Positions 44,477 to 56,482 of a stretch of 64,000 nucleotides of DNA are shown piece by piece. Origin of the DNA: Bretschneidera sinensis (taxonomy: Eukaryota; Streptophyta; Magnoliopsida; Brassicales; Akaniaceae). Location of the stretch: contig CM043700.1 in the NCBI GenBank assembly GCA_023935145.1, positions 100,730,400-100,794,399 on the forward strand, in the 5' to 3' direction. Numbering within the stretch: the stretch's first letter is position 1; every line of letters starts with the position of its first letter. Below the pieces are notes generated by a model, which worked only from the letters and a program-made list of their open reading frames with translations, made no database searches and was not told where the DNA came from. A program made the translations under genes and the position numbers.

Positions 44477-45756
44477 ATGGCATCTAATAGCTATACCAAA
44501 GGACATTCTTATACTAGGCCTCCTTTGTTCAATGACTAACTATAACTACTGGAAAAACAGAATTAAAATCTTTGTCGAAAGACAAGATTACAATCTATGG
44601 AGAGTCATTAAAGAAGGACCTAGAATTTCTACAAAGGAAATAACCATTGGAGAGATCAATCATACAATGCCTAAACTCAAAATAGAGTTTAATGAAGAGG
44701 ATTGTAGAATGATGTCTCTGAATAGTAGAGCAATTAGCATGCTACATTGCACTCTAGATATCACTTAATACAATAAATTTTTTTCACTTTAGTTAAAGAG
44801 ATTTGCGATAAATTACAAGTTACATAAGAAGGCACTAGGGAAGTAAAAAAAATAAAAACTTTATATGCTAGTGTCTGAGTATGAATCTTTTAAAATGTCT
44901 CCAAATGAAACTATTTCTCAAATGCACTTACGTTTTACTACCATTATTAATGGTTTAAAGCTTCTTGGTAAGAACATTGAGGAATTTGAACTAACGAGGA
45001 AGATCTTAAGATCTTTGCTATCCACTTGGAAAGTAAAGAAGACAACAATAATGGAGGCCAAAGATCTCGACAAACTTGATGTCGAAACACTCCTCGGATC
45101 ACTATTGACATACGAGATGGAAGAATTGAATCCCATTGTCAATGATGATGAGAAGAACAAAAGTTGATTGCTCTCAAAGCCTCTACAAGCAACAAAGAGG
45201 AAGAAAAGGAGAAGAGAATAAGAGTAGTGAAGAAGATGGAGAGATGGCATTAATCATCAAAAAGTTTAACAAGTTCTTGAAAAAGATCAAGAAACCTAAC
45301 ACAGAGGATTCCACTCCAAAAAGGGAACTTCTTGTGTGTTTCGGTTGCAAGAAGTCCGGTCACATCAAGGCTGATTGTCCAAAAATAAGCAAATCATATA
45401 AGAGCTTAAAAAAGAAAGCTATGATTGCAACCACATGGAGTGATGACAAAGAAGAAGAATCTCCGAACAATGATGTTGGATACGAGGAGATTGCCAACCT
45501 ATGCTTGATGGCAATCGATGATGAAAATGAGGTATCAAATTCTCCCATTTCTAATAATAATATTGTTAGTAGTAATGAAGAATTAATAGAGGTTATAAAT
45601 GAAATGCATGAAGAATTGAAGAAATTTGATTTTAGGAATGTGGCCCTCAAGAAGGAAGTCTCTTCTCTTTCTAAAGAGATGAAAGGCTTAAAGGAAGAAA
45701 AAGAAAGACTATCTTCCATGCTTTATAACTCATCACAAGATTTTCTAAAAAATTAA
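44477..45756 (+). pseudogene. gag: SIRE-like gag
   Basis: An ATG at 44477 starts a frame with YTRPPLFN, then a frame change into NYNYWKNRIKIFVERQDYNL, the typical SIRE Gag start. A middle part (44865-45167) shows ISQMHLRFTTIINGLKLLG. The frame 45136-45756 has the zinc knuckle CFGCKKSGHIKADC (CX2CX4HX4C, 45337-45378) and a Glu/Lys-rich, coiled-coil-like tail. At least two frameshifts and a stop break it. Confidence 0.88.
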
Positions 45757-46500
45757 AATGATATTCTAAAGAAGAAAATAATGGAATTGAATAACACTAT
45801 ATCTAGACTTATTCTGGAAAAGAAAAGCTAGATAAAGTACTACCTTGCCAAAGGTTAAGTGGAAGAAAATCTGGCTTAGATTATTCTCCATTAGGTAAGC
45901 AAAAGTCAAAAGAGACTTTGTTCATGAAAGCAACATGTGTGAATGAAGCCTCCACCTCTAAGCCCACTAGCAAGATTAAAAGCACTCATTCAATATATGC
46001 TAGTAGGTCTAAGAATGTAAATTTAAATCCTAATGCATATACCATACATAAACATCCTAGAAATATACATGCATATATGTATGCTCACTCTAGATATGAA
46101 AATGCTAAGAATAATCATTCAAGGAATGCAAATACTAGAAATACACATCCTAGGAATTACCATCATGTATATCTTAGAGATAATATGTACATAACTTAAA
46201 TGCTACAAGTGATAATCCTAGAAATTACCATCATACATTTCCTAGAGATAACATGCATGTTCATAACTTTCATAATAGAAACATGTATCTTAGGAATGCT
46301 TATCCAAGGAACTATAGGTATACATATTTAAGAAATCCTAGAAACTTCAATAACTATTATTCTAAGATCATGCATCATCAACATGTCTACAATTATAGAG
46401 CACCTTATAATATTAAGAAAGTATGGGTCCTTAAAGGAACCGTATTCTTTAAGACTAACCCCAAATGACCCAAGAAATTTTGGGTACCTAAAAGTGTAAT
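45757..46500 (+). pseudogene. SIRE-like gag-pol linker, Asn/Arg/His/Tyr-rich
   Basis: Frames with imperfect short repeats around HPRNYHH, RNTHPRNY and RNAYPRNY. No enzymatic domain. It lies between the Gag tail and the protease and probably belongs to the polyprotein linker. Stops are present. Confidence 0.6.
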
Positions 46501-47870
46501 TGTGTATCCTTGTGTAATGTAGATATGTCTCCACACCAAGGAAAAAAGTAACCATTGGTACCTTGATAGTGGATGCTCAAAGCATATGATTGGTGATTAA
46601 AGCATGTTCAAAGAGCTAACTCTAAGGGATAGTAGACACGTCACCATTAGAGACAACACAAAGATAAAGATCATCGGGCATGAGAAAGTTGGTAATGATT
46701 TCTCAACCATTGATCATGTTTTATATGTGCAAGGCCTTAAGCGAAATTTACATAGTATTAGTCAACTATGTGACAGGCAACAAAGTCATATTTGAAACCT
46801 CTCATTGTCTAGTAATAGACATCAAAAGTAATAAGATCAAATTTGTTGGCCATAAACACGACAATATCTATATAGTTGATTTAAAATTTTTGCACTTGGA
46901 AAATGAAAAATGTTTCCCCGCTTTTAGGGAAAACCCATGGCTATTGCATAGAAGACTTAGCCATGTTAACATGGATTTACTTAAAATTATTTCAAGAAAA
47001 GATTTAGTTGTTGGACTTCCAAAAATAAAATTTGAAAAAGATAAGGTTTGTGATGTTTGTCAAATGGGAAAACAAACTAGAATTTTATTTAAATAAAAAA
47101 ATATAATCTCAACCTCTAAACCATTGGAAATCTTGCATATGGACTTATTTGGTCCAATAAGTACCATTAGTCTAGGTGGTCATCAATATGCTCTTATTAT
47201 TGTTGATGATTATTCAAGATATACCTTTGTTATTTTTATTGCTTACAATGATGAAGTATATAAAGGATTTGTGAACTTTTGCAAGAAGGTTCAAAATTAA
47301 AAGGAGATTTTTATTTCAAATATTAGAAGTGATCATGGAAAAGAATTTGAAAACCAAAAATTTTGTGATGAAAATGGAATTGATCACAATTTTTTAGCAC
47401 CTAGAACTCCTCAACAAAATAAAGTTGTTGAGAGGAAAAATAGATTTTTAGTATAATTTGCAAGAACCATGCTTTGTGAAAATAGTTTGCCAAAATAATT
47501 TTGGGCAGAAAGCCTAATATCTCTGATTTTCGTGCTTTTAGTTGTAAATGCTTCATCCTAAATAACAATAAAACTAATTTAGGTACGTTTAACTCAAAGA
47601 CCGATGAAGGGACATTCTTAGGATATTCAACCTCTAGTAAAGCTTACAGAGTCTTTAACAAAAGAACTTTAGTGGTTAAAGAATCCATGCATGTTGCCTT
47701 TGACGAGTCTAACCCAATTAGTAGTAGAGTAGTATCTTTTAATGATGACGTAGATTATATTCCAAGAATGGATGTATCTACTCCCATTGTTGACCCTAAG
47801 GAGAGCCAACCTCAAACAAATCAAGACGTAGATGCTCACAATCATGATCAACCATCTACAAGTCAATAAG
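46501..47870 (+). pseudogene. pol: SIRE-like protease and integrase (broken)
   Basis: The protease motif YLDSGCSKHMIGD lies near 46560. Integrase begins WLLHRRLSHVN, with CDVCQMGKQT completing the HHCC finger. The catalytic core has MDLFGPIST, IRSDHGKEFENQ and TPQQNKVVERKN, so all three DDE residues are kept. Stops occur at about 47094, 47300 and 47453. The C-terminal part (47501-47869) reads FSCKCFILNN and GTFLGYSTSSKAYRVFN. Confidence 0.88.
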
Positions 47871-48029
47871 AGGATGATCTTCCTAAAGATTAGAGGTATG
47901 TGAATTATCATCCAATCGATCAAGTGATTGGTGATCCTTCATAAGGGGTAAGAACTCGATCCACTATAAGAAATATCTGCAATTATGTAGCTTACTTATC
48001 TAAAGTAGAACCCAAAACTTTTGTAGAAG

Positions 48030-49520
48030 CCGAAAAAGATGTTGATTGAATAAGTACTATGCAAGAAGAATTAAATTAATTTGAAAGGAATAAAGTATGG
48101 AATATAGTTCATAGACCAAAGAATCACACAATTATAGGAACCAAATGGGTATATAGAAAGAAAATGGATGAAAATGGAATAGTAACTAGGAACAAGGCTA
48201 GACTAGTTGCTAAGAGTTATAATCAAGAAAAATGAATATAATTTGATGAGACTTATATTCCCATAGCTAGATTAGAAGTCATTCGTATGTTATTGGCCTT
48301 TGCATGCTTTAATAAGTTTAAGCTATTTCAAATGGATGTAAAAAGTGCATTTTTAAATGGTTTTATAGAAGAAGAGGTGTATGTTGAGTAACCTTTTGGA
48401 TTTGAAAATCCTAGTCTTTAAAACTATGTCTATAAGCTTTATAAAGCTCTCTATGGGTTGAAGCAAGCTCTAAGAGCATGGTATGAAAGACTAAGTAAAT
48501 ATTTTCAAGAAAATAGTTTTGCAAGAGGAAAAATAGATACAATATTCTTTTCAAAAACTCACAAAAATGACACACTATTAATCCAAATATATGTTGATGA
48601 TATTATATTTGATGCTTCTAATGAATCTATGTGTCAAGATTTTGCTAAGTGTATGCAAGATGAATTTGAAATGAGCATGATGGGAGAGCTTACCTACTTC
48701 CTTGGACTCCAAATCAAACAAATGAAAGGAGGAATCTTCATCAATCAATCAAAGTACACCAAGGACCTATTGAAGAGGTTTGGAATGGAAAGCTCAAAGT
48801 CAATTGGCACTCTTATGAGCACCTTTAGAAAACTTGACCTAGATGAGGAAGGTAAGTGTGCAAATACTAAAACTTATAGAAACATGATAGGAGCTTTATT
48901 TTATCTAACTGCAAGTAGACCTGATATAATGTTTAGTGTATATATGTGTACTAGATTTCAAGCTAATCCTAAAGAATCACATATAATTATCATAAAAAGA
49001 ATCCTAAGATATTTACAAGGCACTCAAAACCTAGGTCTATGGTATTCTAGAAAATCAACTTTTGAGCTTATTGGTTACTCGGATGCTGATTTTGTAGGTT
49101 GTAGGTTAGATAGAAAAAACATCAGTGGAACATGCAAATTTTTAGGTGCAATGTTAACCTCTTGATTTTCTAAGAAGCAAAATTTGGTTGCGCTATCAAC
49201 CACCGAAATAGAATATGTAGCAGCCCGAAGTAGTTGTTCACAAGTTTTGTGGATGAAACAACAATTAGAAGACTATGACATAAATTTTAAACATATACCA
49301 ATTCATTGTGATAACACTAGTGCTATCAATTTGACAAAAAACCCAATTCAATATTCGAAAACAAAACATATAGAGGATAAGACATCACTTCATAAGAGAT
49401 CATGCTCAAAAGGGTGATATTATATTAGAATTCATTCCTTCGGAAGACCAAATTGTTGACATTCTTACTAAGCCCTTGATCGAAGATAGCTTTTGCAAGA
49501 TTAGACTATTAATGGGCTTA
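48030..49520 (+). pseudogene. pol: SIRE-like RT and RNase H (broken)
   Basis: RT shows GTKWVYRKKMDENG, RNKARLVAK, FQMDVKSAFLNGF, LYGLKQALRAWYE and the active site YVDDI (about 48591-48605). RNase H shows YSDADFVGC, LVALSTTEIEYVAA and HCDNTSAINL. A long open frame covers 48458-49165. Several stops lie upstream (for example at 48049 and 48390) and one between RT and RNase H at 49163. Dead but well preserved. Confidence 0.9.
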
Positions 49521-49685
49521 ACAAACTATGGTAATATGTGTGTTTGATTGCATCTACATTCATCATATGCATGTATGATATTTTGTGAATGAGTATTAAT
49601 TCCTATTTAATATCTCTCTCACTCAAAATGGCATAGATAAATCATTTCTTGCAAAAATCCTACATGGAGCTCAAAATTTTATGAT

Positions 49686-50175
49686 TTATGAAAGACCTAG
49701 TCGACTAGTAGGATAACTCGGTCGACTGGTATCTCTTTGTCCATTTAACCAGTAGACTAGTTGAGTTAATCCAATCGACTAGTAACTCACTGCCCATTTT
49801 ACCAGTTGACTGATACAAGGAGCCAATCGACTGGTATCACACAAGAAGCTTGGAGCCTAAAAATTTAATATTTCTTTTGATGAAACCAATTGACTAGTTG
49901 GATCAATTCAGTCGACTGGTATCTCACTGTCTAATTTCCCAATCGATTGGTCCAAGGACCCAGTCGACTGGTACCACAAGACAACATTTGGAGCTAAAAA
50001 ATTTGAAATTTTACTGGACAACCAAGTCAACTAGTAGGGTCAATCTAGTCGATTGGTGTCTTACTACCAGTTTTCCCAGTCGACTGGTACCCTGACCCAG
50101 TCAACTAGTATATAAAAAAATCTCCAAATTATAAATGACTCAGTTTACTGGTACCCTAACCCAGTTAACTGGTAT
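49686..50175 (+). repeat. CCAGTCGACTGG palindrome cluster downstream of pol
   Basis: About sixteen degenerate copies of a 12-bp palindrome centred on GTCGAC, spaced irregularly by 15-45 bp. The same motif clusters in both LTRs (43563-43765 and about 53000-53102). Noncoding. Its role is unknown. Confidence 0.85.
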
Positions 50176-50397
50176 CGCGATTCTATATATAGCTGCTTCA
50201 TTTTTTTTTTAGATTTTACACCATTTTTGCAAAACCTTAGCTTTCTCTCTAAAAAAAAATCTTTGTTTTTAGCCTAAAAACTCTTGAAATAACTCCATAG
50301 AACTTTTAATTTTACCTCACATTACATCATTTTCAACTTTTCACGGTTGAAACTTCATTTTCTCCCAAATACCTCTCACCAAATGAAATTTTCCAAA

Positions 50398-52000
50398 ATG
50401 TCTAAGAGAATACGAATCAAGAAAACTGTTTTCAGAGCTCACGCACCCATGAGACCTAGATCACACAAATCCACGGCTCCAGACTCTAGGGGGAAAGGAA
50501 TAGCTGGTTCCTTGAGCAAGTAAGCGAGGACCGAGCTTGATGATTCACTTTTTTGGAATCCCACCGTCAAAAGCAGGTATACCACTGTCATTAAAAATAA
50601 GAAAATCATGACGAGCTCCTGCCTTACCTGCTAGCTTAGTGAAGAAGATCCAGATTGGTATCTATAGAAGTGTCTATGCTGCCTGCCCTGAGTATAGACT
50701 GCTGATTTAGGCTGCTTCCCTTCTGTCATTTATTTTGTCCAGGGTATGCCCTGGTGAGCTATATTTCCTGTATCTCCTGGGTATGCCCAGCTCCCTTGTA
50801 AGCTCTATGGTTAGTTGGTTTCATGTTGGCTGCCTGTTCAGGCCAGCAGGCTCCATGTTAGTTCCCAAGGCTAGTAGGCTTGTATAGCTCTTTGGCTGGG
50901 CTTAAGCCTCTTGTCTATTTTGTATATGCCTTATTTGCAAATCTCTTGGGTATGCCCAGTGATCCTTTTGTACATTTTTGATCATTCAATACAAGTTTAT
51001 TTACAGATCAAAAAAAAAAAAAGAAAATCATGACGAGTAGATTTGTAGATTTCAACTCTATTCGTCATGATAATTTTGATGTACTTCCCGATTTTGAGGC
51101 AATAGGTCTAACCCCATTTATAAAAATCCACCAAAAATACTACCCTCGCCTCATTCATCAATTCTAAGCAAACCTAGTCAAACCCAGTCCCCTAGCTCTT
51201 AGATTTAATACTAGTGTCACGAGCATAGAATTTGAGGTAACCACTGACCTATTGGTTAACGTACTAAGAATCCTCGTGGAGTCTGGATGGATGGCAGGAC
51301 AATTTTGATTATGAGGAGGCATATCAGATAGTTAGGGGAGACCCTAACTATGTCTTTCAACCCACTACATTTCATCAGTCTAGTGACATGCCCTTCGACT
51401 CAAAATTATTCAACCTTATCGTGAGTTGGACCATCCACCGTCAACTCAGGAGTCAGGGTTATATGTCTAAGATAGACATAGTATTGATTTGGTGTTTTAA
51501 AACTGGACATCATTTCAATATTTACCCACTCTTGCTCACCAATATGATCAATGGCGAAGCACATGACTCCGAGCACCTCTTATATGGTATGCTCATCACC
51601 TTGATCCTCTTGGAAGAATATTCAGATTGGTGATGATGATGACAGCGATGAAGACGACGATGTGCCTGATGATGCAGCTCATCCCACTGCTATGGACACT
51701 AACGAACAGGTATCTAGTCCACAACATGCTAGACATGGTGGCTCTAGTGCTGGTTAGGCTGGAAATGATCACTTATTATAGGCCATATCAATCCTCCAAT
51801 AGTCTATGCAGTATGGATTCTAGAGCTTGAGCTCTTCCGTCGACTAGAGCTTCCAGATGGTGTGGACCGATATCGATCACATGTGTCACGACATCAGCAC
51901 CCTCCCGGATGATTTCGAGTTACTCCGAGAGAATTCAGAAGGCTCTTTGGCTAAGATTCGAAATCTTATCCAAGACTTCTCTGACTCCCCTGCTCACTGA
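50398..52000 (+). pseudogene. SIRE env-like ORF, interrupted by a retroposon
   Basis: It starts MSKRIRIKKTVFRAHAPMRP at about 50398, with a basic Ser/Pro/Arg N-terminus. The frame is cut at 50615 by a poly(A) retroposon and resumes at 51038 with RFVDFNSIRHDNFDVL. Later parts (HQKYYPRLIHQF, SWTIHRQLRSQGYMSKIDIV, HDSEHLLYGMLITLI) are the signature of the plant 'putative plant transposon protein' region in SIRE-type env-like ORFs. Several stops and shifts. No clear signal peptide or transmembrane helix can be judged from these fragments. Confidence 0.75.
50616..51020 (+). mobile_element. Poly(A) retroposon (5'-truncated LINE or SINE)
   Basis: About 405 bp ending in an A-run (51010-51020) and flanked by a 17-bp TSD AAGAAAATCATGACGAG (50599-50615 and 51021-51037). 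The A-run makes the TSD length uncertain by one or two bases. The insert has three near-palindromes of the type CTGGGTATGCCCAG and a 3' end resembling plant LINE tails. No ORF. A poly(A) tail with a long TSD shows insertion by LINE machinery. Confidence 0.88.
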
Positions 52001-52667
52001 GTCATTCGTTTCTTTTATCACTTGTCTTTGTACTCTTTTTAGTTCCATGGGTATTATGGCAAGAACTTTTTTTATTCTCTTTTCATACATTCTTTTGTTT
52101 GGGTTGTATCAAATTTAACAATCAATTTACTTAAGCTTGTGATGAATGAAAATTTTTATATGCATGCTTACTTTTCACAGATTTTAGCTCATGAATGTGG
52201 ATTAGTTTTAGCTATATGGTTGCTTAGTTTGAGCCCTTATTGCTCATATATATGCCTTTAATATTTCAAGCTTTTGTGCAAGGAGGTCTTTCCAACCCTA
52301 GTTAATAGTTAGTTTTTGTACACAAGTTTGTTTATGCCTTATCTTCATGTCTATAGTAATTAAATTTCTTATTTTTTAAGTTTATTCCTCTTTTTCTGCT
52401 ATTGTCAAAACAAGAAGGGAAAAAGAGAAAAACCTGTGTAAACTAAGATGAAGCATAAATTTAGGGGGTGCATTGCTCCGAACAGGTTAACTAGTTTAAA
52501 ATAGGTTTGCATTGCTTGGTTAGGATTGATATTACTATCATTGAATGCTTGTAGGTTGGTTTTTATTAAAAAAAAAAAAACAGAGGAAACTCTATCCAAA
52601 TTTTTCAAAAAAACCAACACTTAGTTTTTAAAACTGTTTTTTCTCTCCTTAGTTTTGTCATCATAAA
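52001..52667 (+). other. SIRE-like 3' UTR
   Basis: AT-rich noncoding DNA between the env-like ORF and the PPT. No conserved motif recognised. Confidence 0.6.
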
Positions 52668-52680
52668 AAAAGAGGGAGAT
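52668..52680 (+). other. SIRE-like polypurine tract
   Basis: AAAAGAGGGAGAT directly precedes the 3' LTR start TGTTGACC at 52681. Confidence 0.82.
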
Positions 52681-53731
52681 TGTTGACCTGTATTTGATTT
52701 TAATAATGATAAAACACTACTTAAATTGCACTAACAATTTTATCTAAGTTTTTAAATGGTAGAAGCGTTCAGTACATAAACAAGATGTAAGAACACAACA
52801 CGTTTAGGCACCAAAGGAAGACAAAAGATCTAGAATATGAACTAAGGTAATTGAATCACATTGTAAATCTCTAAAATTTAATTATTTAGCTTGATCTATG
52901 GCTCAATTTATAAAAGGATTTGACAAAACTAAAATACAAAAATGTTTCTAAGTTAAAAGCTGTTTCAAAACAAAAATCTGGGTTTAAAGACAACCCAGTC
53001 GACTGGGAAAAAGATAGTAAGTTCCCAGTCGACTGGTAATAGGTTCCAGTGAACTTTTTTCACTTGACCTGGTCGACTGGTACAAGGACCTAGTCGACTG
53101 GTAATTCAAAAATATGACTGTTTGAGACATGGGACTTGAGCACTTAATGCACCAAACCTACTAAGGCTATAAAAACCCACTCAATGAGCATTTAAAATAT
53201 TGAAGATAGCACATTCAGTTCATACAACAGCTCATTAATTCTCGAAAGGCTTGAAAAATTTATTGTGAGCCATTCTTCAAGCTTGTTCTTGAAAGAGAGA
53301 TATTCTTCATTTGTAAAAGCATCCATTGCTATCTCTCTACCATTTACTTTATAGTTAATACCATTTATTGTAAAGAGAAAGAGTTGGTGTAACTTTTAGA
53401 GTGTTTAGGATTAAACACTTCTTTGTAACTTTCATGAGGAAGAGATTGTTTGTAAGGTTTGTGTAACACTTGTGAAGTTGCTCAACTAATGATTAGTGGA
53501 TTACTTTAAGGAGTTTCCTTGAAGAAAGTGGATGTAGAGTCGGAGAGATTCTGATATTGTCGAACCACTATAAACAGAGTTTACATATTCTCTTCCTTAA
53601 CTCCTTTATTTTCAAGCATATTATTTGATTGTGTGTTTTGCTTATTGAACTATTTTAAAAACTTACAAGTTAAGTAGCAAAAAGTTTTTAAAACTCAATT
53701 CACCCCTCTTGGGTTTGAACCTCAGTTTACA
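52681..53731 (+). repeat. SIRE-like 3' LTR
   Basis: 1051 bp, ending CAGTTTACA. It differs from the 5' LTR by many substitutions and by a smaller palindrome cluster, so this insertion is clearly older than Athila-2. Confidence 0.88.
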
Positions 53732-53732
53732 T

Positions 53733-55240
53733 CTATTTCTTCAAGCTCATCCAAATAGCACACCACTCAAACTTTGCTAGACTAACTGCCTTAGTCAAGA
53801 AATCTGCGTTGTTCACTGTTGTATTGACTTTCTCCAAGATTATCACATTTTCTTCAATCCTTTCCCGGATGAAGTGATATTGGATATCAACATGCTTCGT
53901 CCGTGAATGAAATGCAAGAAACTTTGCTAAGAAGATAACACCTTGATTGTGACATTTCACCTTCATTGCTTCTTGTTTAAACCCAAGCTCAGTACACAGC
54001 CTCTGAAGCCAAACTACTTCTTTTCCAGCATGAGTTATCGTCATATACTCTACTTCTGTGAATGAAAGAGCAACAACACTTTGCCTCTTACTCATCCAAC
54101 TCACCGCCCTACCAAATAGATTGAACACATATCCGCTTGTAGACCTCTTGCTATCAATGTCTCCTTTCCAATCAGCATCAACCAATCCTATAATATCAAA
54201 ATACTTCTTACCTTCCATACCTCCATAACACAATGCAAGCTTTAACATGCCACAAAGATATTTAAGAACCTTATTGTTTGCAGTCCAATACTCTTTCCTA
54301 GGATTAGAAATATATTTGCTCCATACTCTTACTGCTTAGGCAATATATGGTCTCGTACACATCATGGTGTAAATCAAGCTTCCAACTGCACTAGCATAAG
54401 GTACATGTGCTATCTCTTCAGATTCTTCCTCCATTTTTGGACATTGTTCCATGGATAACTTGGTTCGCAAAAGTATGGGAGTCCCTACCGGCTTGCTGTC
54501 AGACATGCTAAATTTCTTCAACACTTCTTGAATATACTTCTTCTGACTTAGCCACAGTTTTCGATTTTCATGATCCTTCTTTATCTGCATGCCTAAGATA
54601 AAGTTTGGTCGCCTTAGGTCTTTGATGTCAAACTGCTTTGCCAACAATGCCTTCATAATGCTAATCATCTTCTTTTTATTTCCAATCAATAGCATATCAT
54701 CAACATATAAGATTAAATTGACAAAATCAACCCCTAACCTTTTCACATAGACATAGTGGTCAGCATAGCTGCGAGTGAACCCAAGTTGAATGGCATATAT
54801 ATCAATCTTTTGGTATCACATCCATGGTGACTACTTTAATCCATACAAAAGCTTCTTCAATTTACAAACCAGCTCTTCCTTGCCTTTGCTCACAAAGCCT
54901 TCAGGCAATTTCATGTTTCATCCTCTAAGTCCCTGTGTAGGAAAGCTGTCTTCGCATCTAGTTGTTCGACCTCTAGATCATAAGCAGTTGCTATGGATCA
55001 GCCAAATATAATAGATGTCAACTTTGCTAATAGGAAAAATATCTTACCATATTCAATTCCCTCTTTTTGCGAGTACACCTTTGCAACTAGACGTGCCTTG
55101 TACTTTTCTACCTTTCCATATGCATTTGTTTTCTTCTTGAAAACCCATTTGCACCCAATATCTCTAGGCAATTTCACAATTCTCCATGTTTCATTCTTGT
55201 CCAGTTCCTGCATGTCCTCTTTCATAGCACCCTCCCACAA
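53733..55240 (-). pseudogene. pol: Copia-2 RT and RNase H (broken)
   Basis: Reading leftwards: RT start MKEDMQELDKNETWRIV, GCKWVFKKKTNAYGKVEKYK, KARLVAKVYSQKEGIEYGK; a damaged middle; then ILYVDDMLLIGN with the YVDD active site (about 54700). RNase H at 54248-53733 has LVDADWKGDIDSKRSTSGYV, VVALSFTEVEYMT and RTKHVDIQYHFIRE. Stops and frame changes near 54990-54750 and 54330. The C-terminus ends next to the SIRE-like insertion. Confidence 0.88.
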
Positions 55241-55270
55241 ATTGGGTGCAAATGGGTTGCCTCCTATAGA

Positions 55271-56480
55271 TTATAAAGCATATAATACACTGCAAGCACT
55301 AGGGGAATACCTGATAGGTTGCCTCCTAACCCGTGTGGTTCTCCTCATGACAGGCATGGTCTCTACTCTTGAGCCAGCATATAAATCCTCATCCTCTACA
55401 TTAGAAACATAAATATCGTGCTTAGACCCAACTGACTCAGAATCTGAAGTATCCGATGTAGTCTGTGGGGTAGTCTTCCACTCTTTATCTTCGGGGATAA
55501 GATCAATCTGAACTTGCTTGGGGTGTTCCGGTATATCTTGGACAGTCACCACATCTTTTGTATTTCTCTGAACACAACATCTCTACTAAAAACTGTACTA
55601 ATATTTTTTGGATTCCATAACTTGTACCCCTTGACCCCATCCTTATAACCAATGAAAATACACTTCACTGATTTGTTGTCAAGTTTGTTCTTCTTTTCTT
55701 TTGGCATATGCATATAAGCATCACACCCAAACATCCTAACTAAGCCAAACTCGGCTTCTTCCCGAATAGATCCTCAAACAGTGTCTGATCCCGAAAAACT
55801 GATGTAGGTGACTTGTTTTTCAGATAACATGCTATAGTCACCGCCTCTACCTAGAACTCTGGCTCTAAGCCTGCACAACTCGACATACTCATCGATTTTT
55901 CCATGAGTGACTAATTGAGTCTCTTGGCCACCCTATTATGTTGAGGTGTATATGGAGTTGTTTTCTGTCTTGCAATGCCGTTTTCCACACAAAATTGCTC
56001 ATACTTGTCTGAGCGAAATTCCCCTCTATTATCTGTTCTCAGCATCTTTATCTTTCTTTCTATCTGATTTTCTATCGATTCTTTAAACTCACAAAACTTA
56101 TCAAATGAAGTAAATCCATGTATACCTTGAAAAATCATCAATGAAAGAAATGTAATACCTTGATTATAAGAGATTTGACCATAACTAGCCTAAACATATA
56201 ACTATGTATCAAATCCAGAATACCCTTTGCCCTCGTGCCAATGGACTTAAAAGTCACACAGTTCTACTTGTAATGTAGACAATGCTCACAGAAACTGAAT
56301 CCTATGGAGCAATCTGGGACTCCCTTCACCATCTGCTTTGACGATAAAGTAGATAGTCCATTTTCATCGATATGCCCAAGCCTTTGATGCGACAATATAG
56401 AGGACTTCGCCTCATCATTAGTCACCTCCTCAATGATAAAATCTCCACTGCACTGACTTTGTACTGTACATCACAGCAAC
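55271..56480 (-). pseudogene. pol: Copia-2 integrase (broken, catalytic Glu replaced)
   Basis: It contains an integrase finger remnant, MLRTDNRGEFRSDKYEQF with the second catalytic Asp, and TPQHNRVAKRLN, where the third catalytic position (usually Glu) is Lys. The C-terminal part (55734-55546) reads LFGCDAYMHMP-like sequence and FIGYKDGVKGYKLWNP. An acidic linker to RT follows at 55552-55271. Stops occur at several places. Confidence 0.85.
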
Positions 56481-56482
56481 TT

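Larger units (their letters stand above)
43247..53731 (+). mobile_element. SIRE/Maximus-like Ty1/copia element with env-like ORF
   Basis: LTRs at 43247-44422 and 52681-53731 begin TGTTGACC(C/T)GTATTTG and end GGTTTACA or AGTTTACA. A tRNA-iMet-type PBS, gag with zinc knuckle, protease, integrase, RT, RNase H, a palindrome-rich spacer, an env-like ORF and a PPT follow in order. An extra ORF after pol is typical of the SIRE lineage. Flanks TCTTC and TCTAT are not a clean TSD. It sits in the last bases of the Copia-2 internal region. Confidence 0.88.

Noticed and set aside
43242..53736. A 5-bp TSD for the SIRE-like element
   Set aside because: TCTTC on the left and TCTAT on the right match at only three positions; I do not count it.
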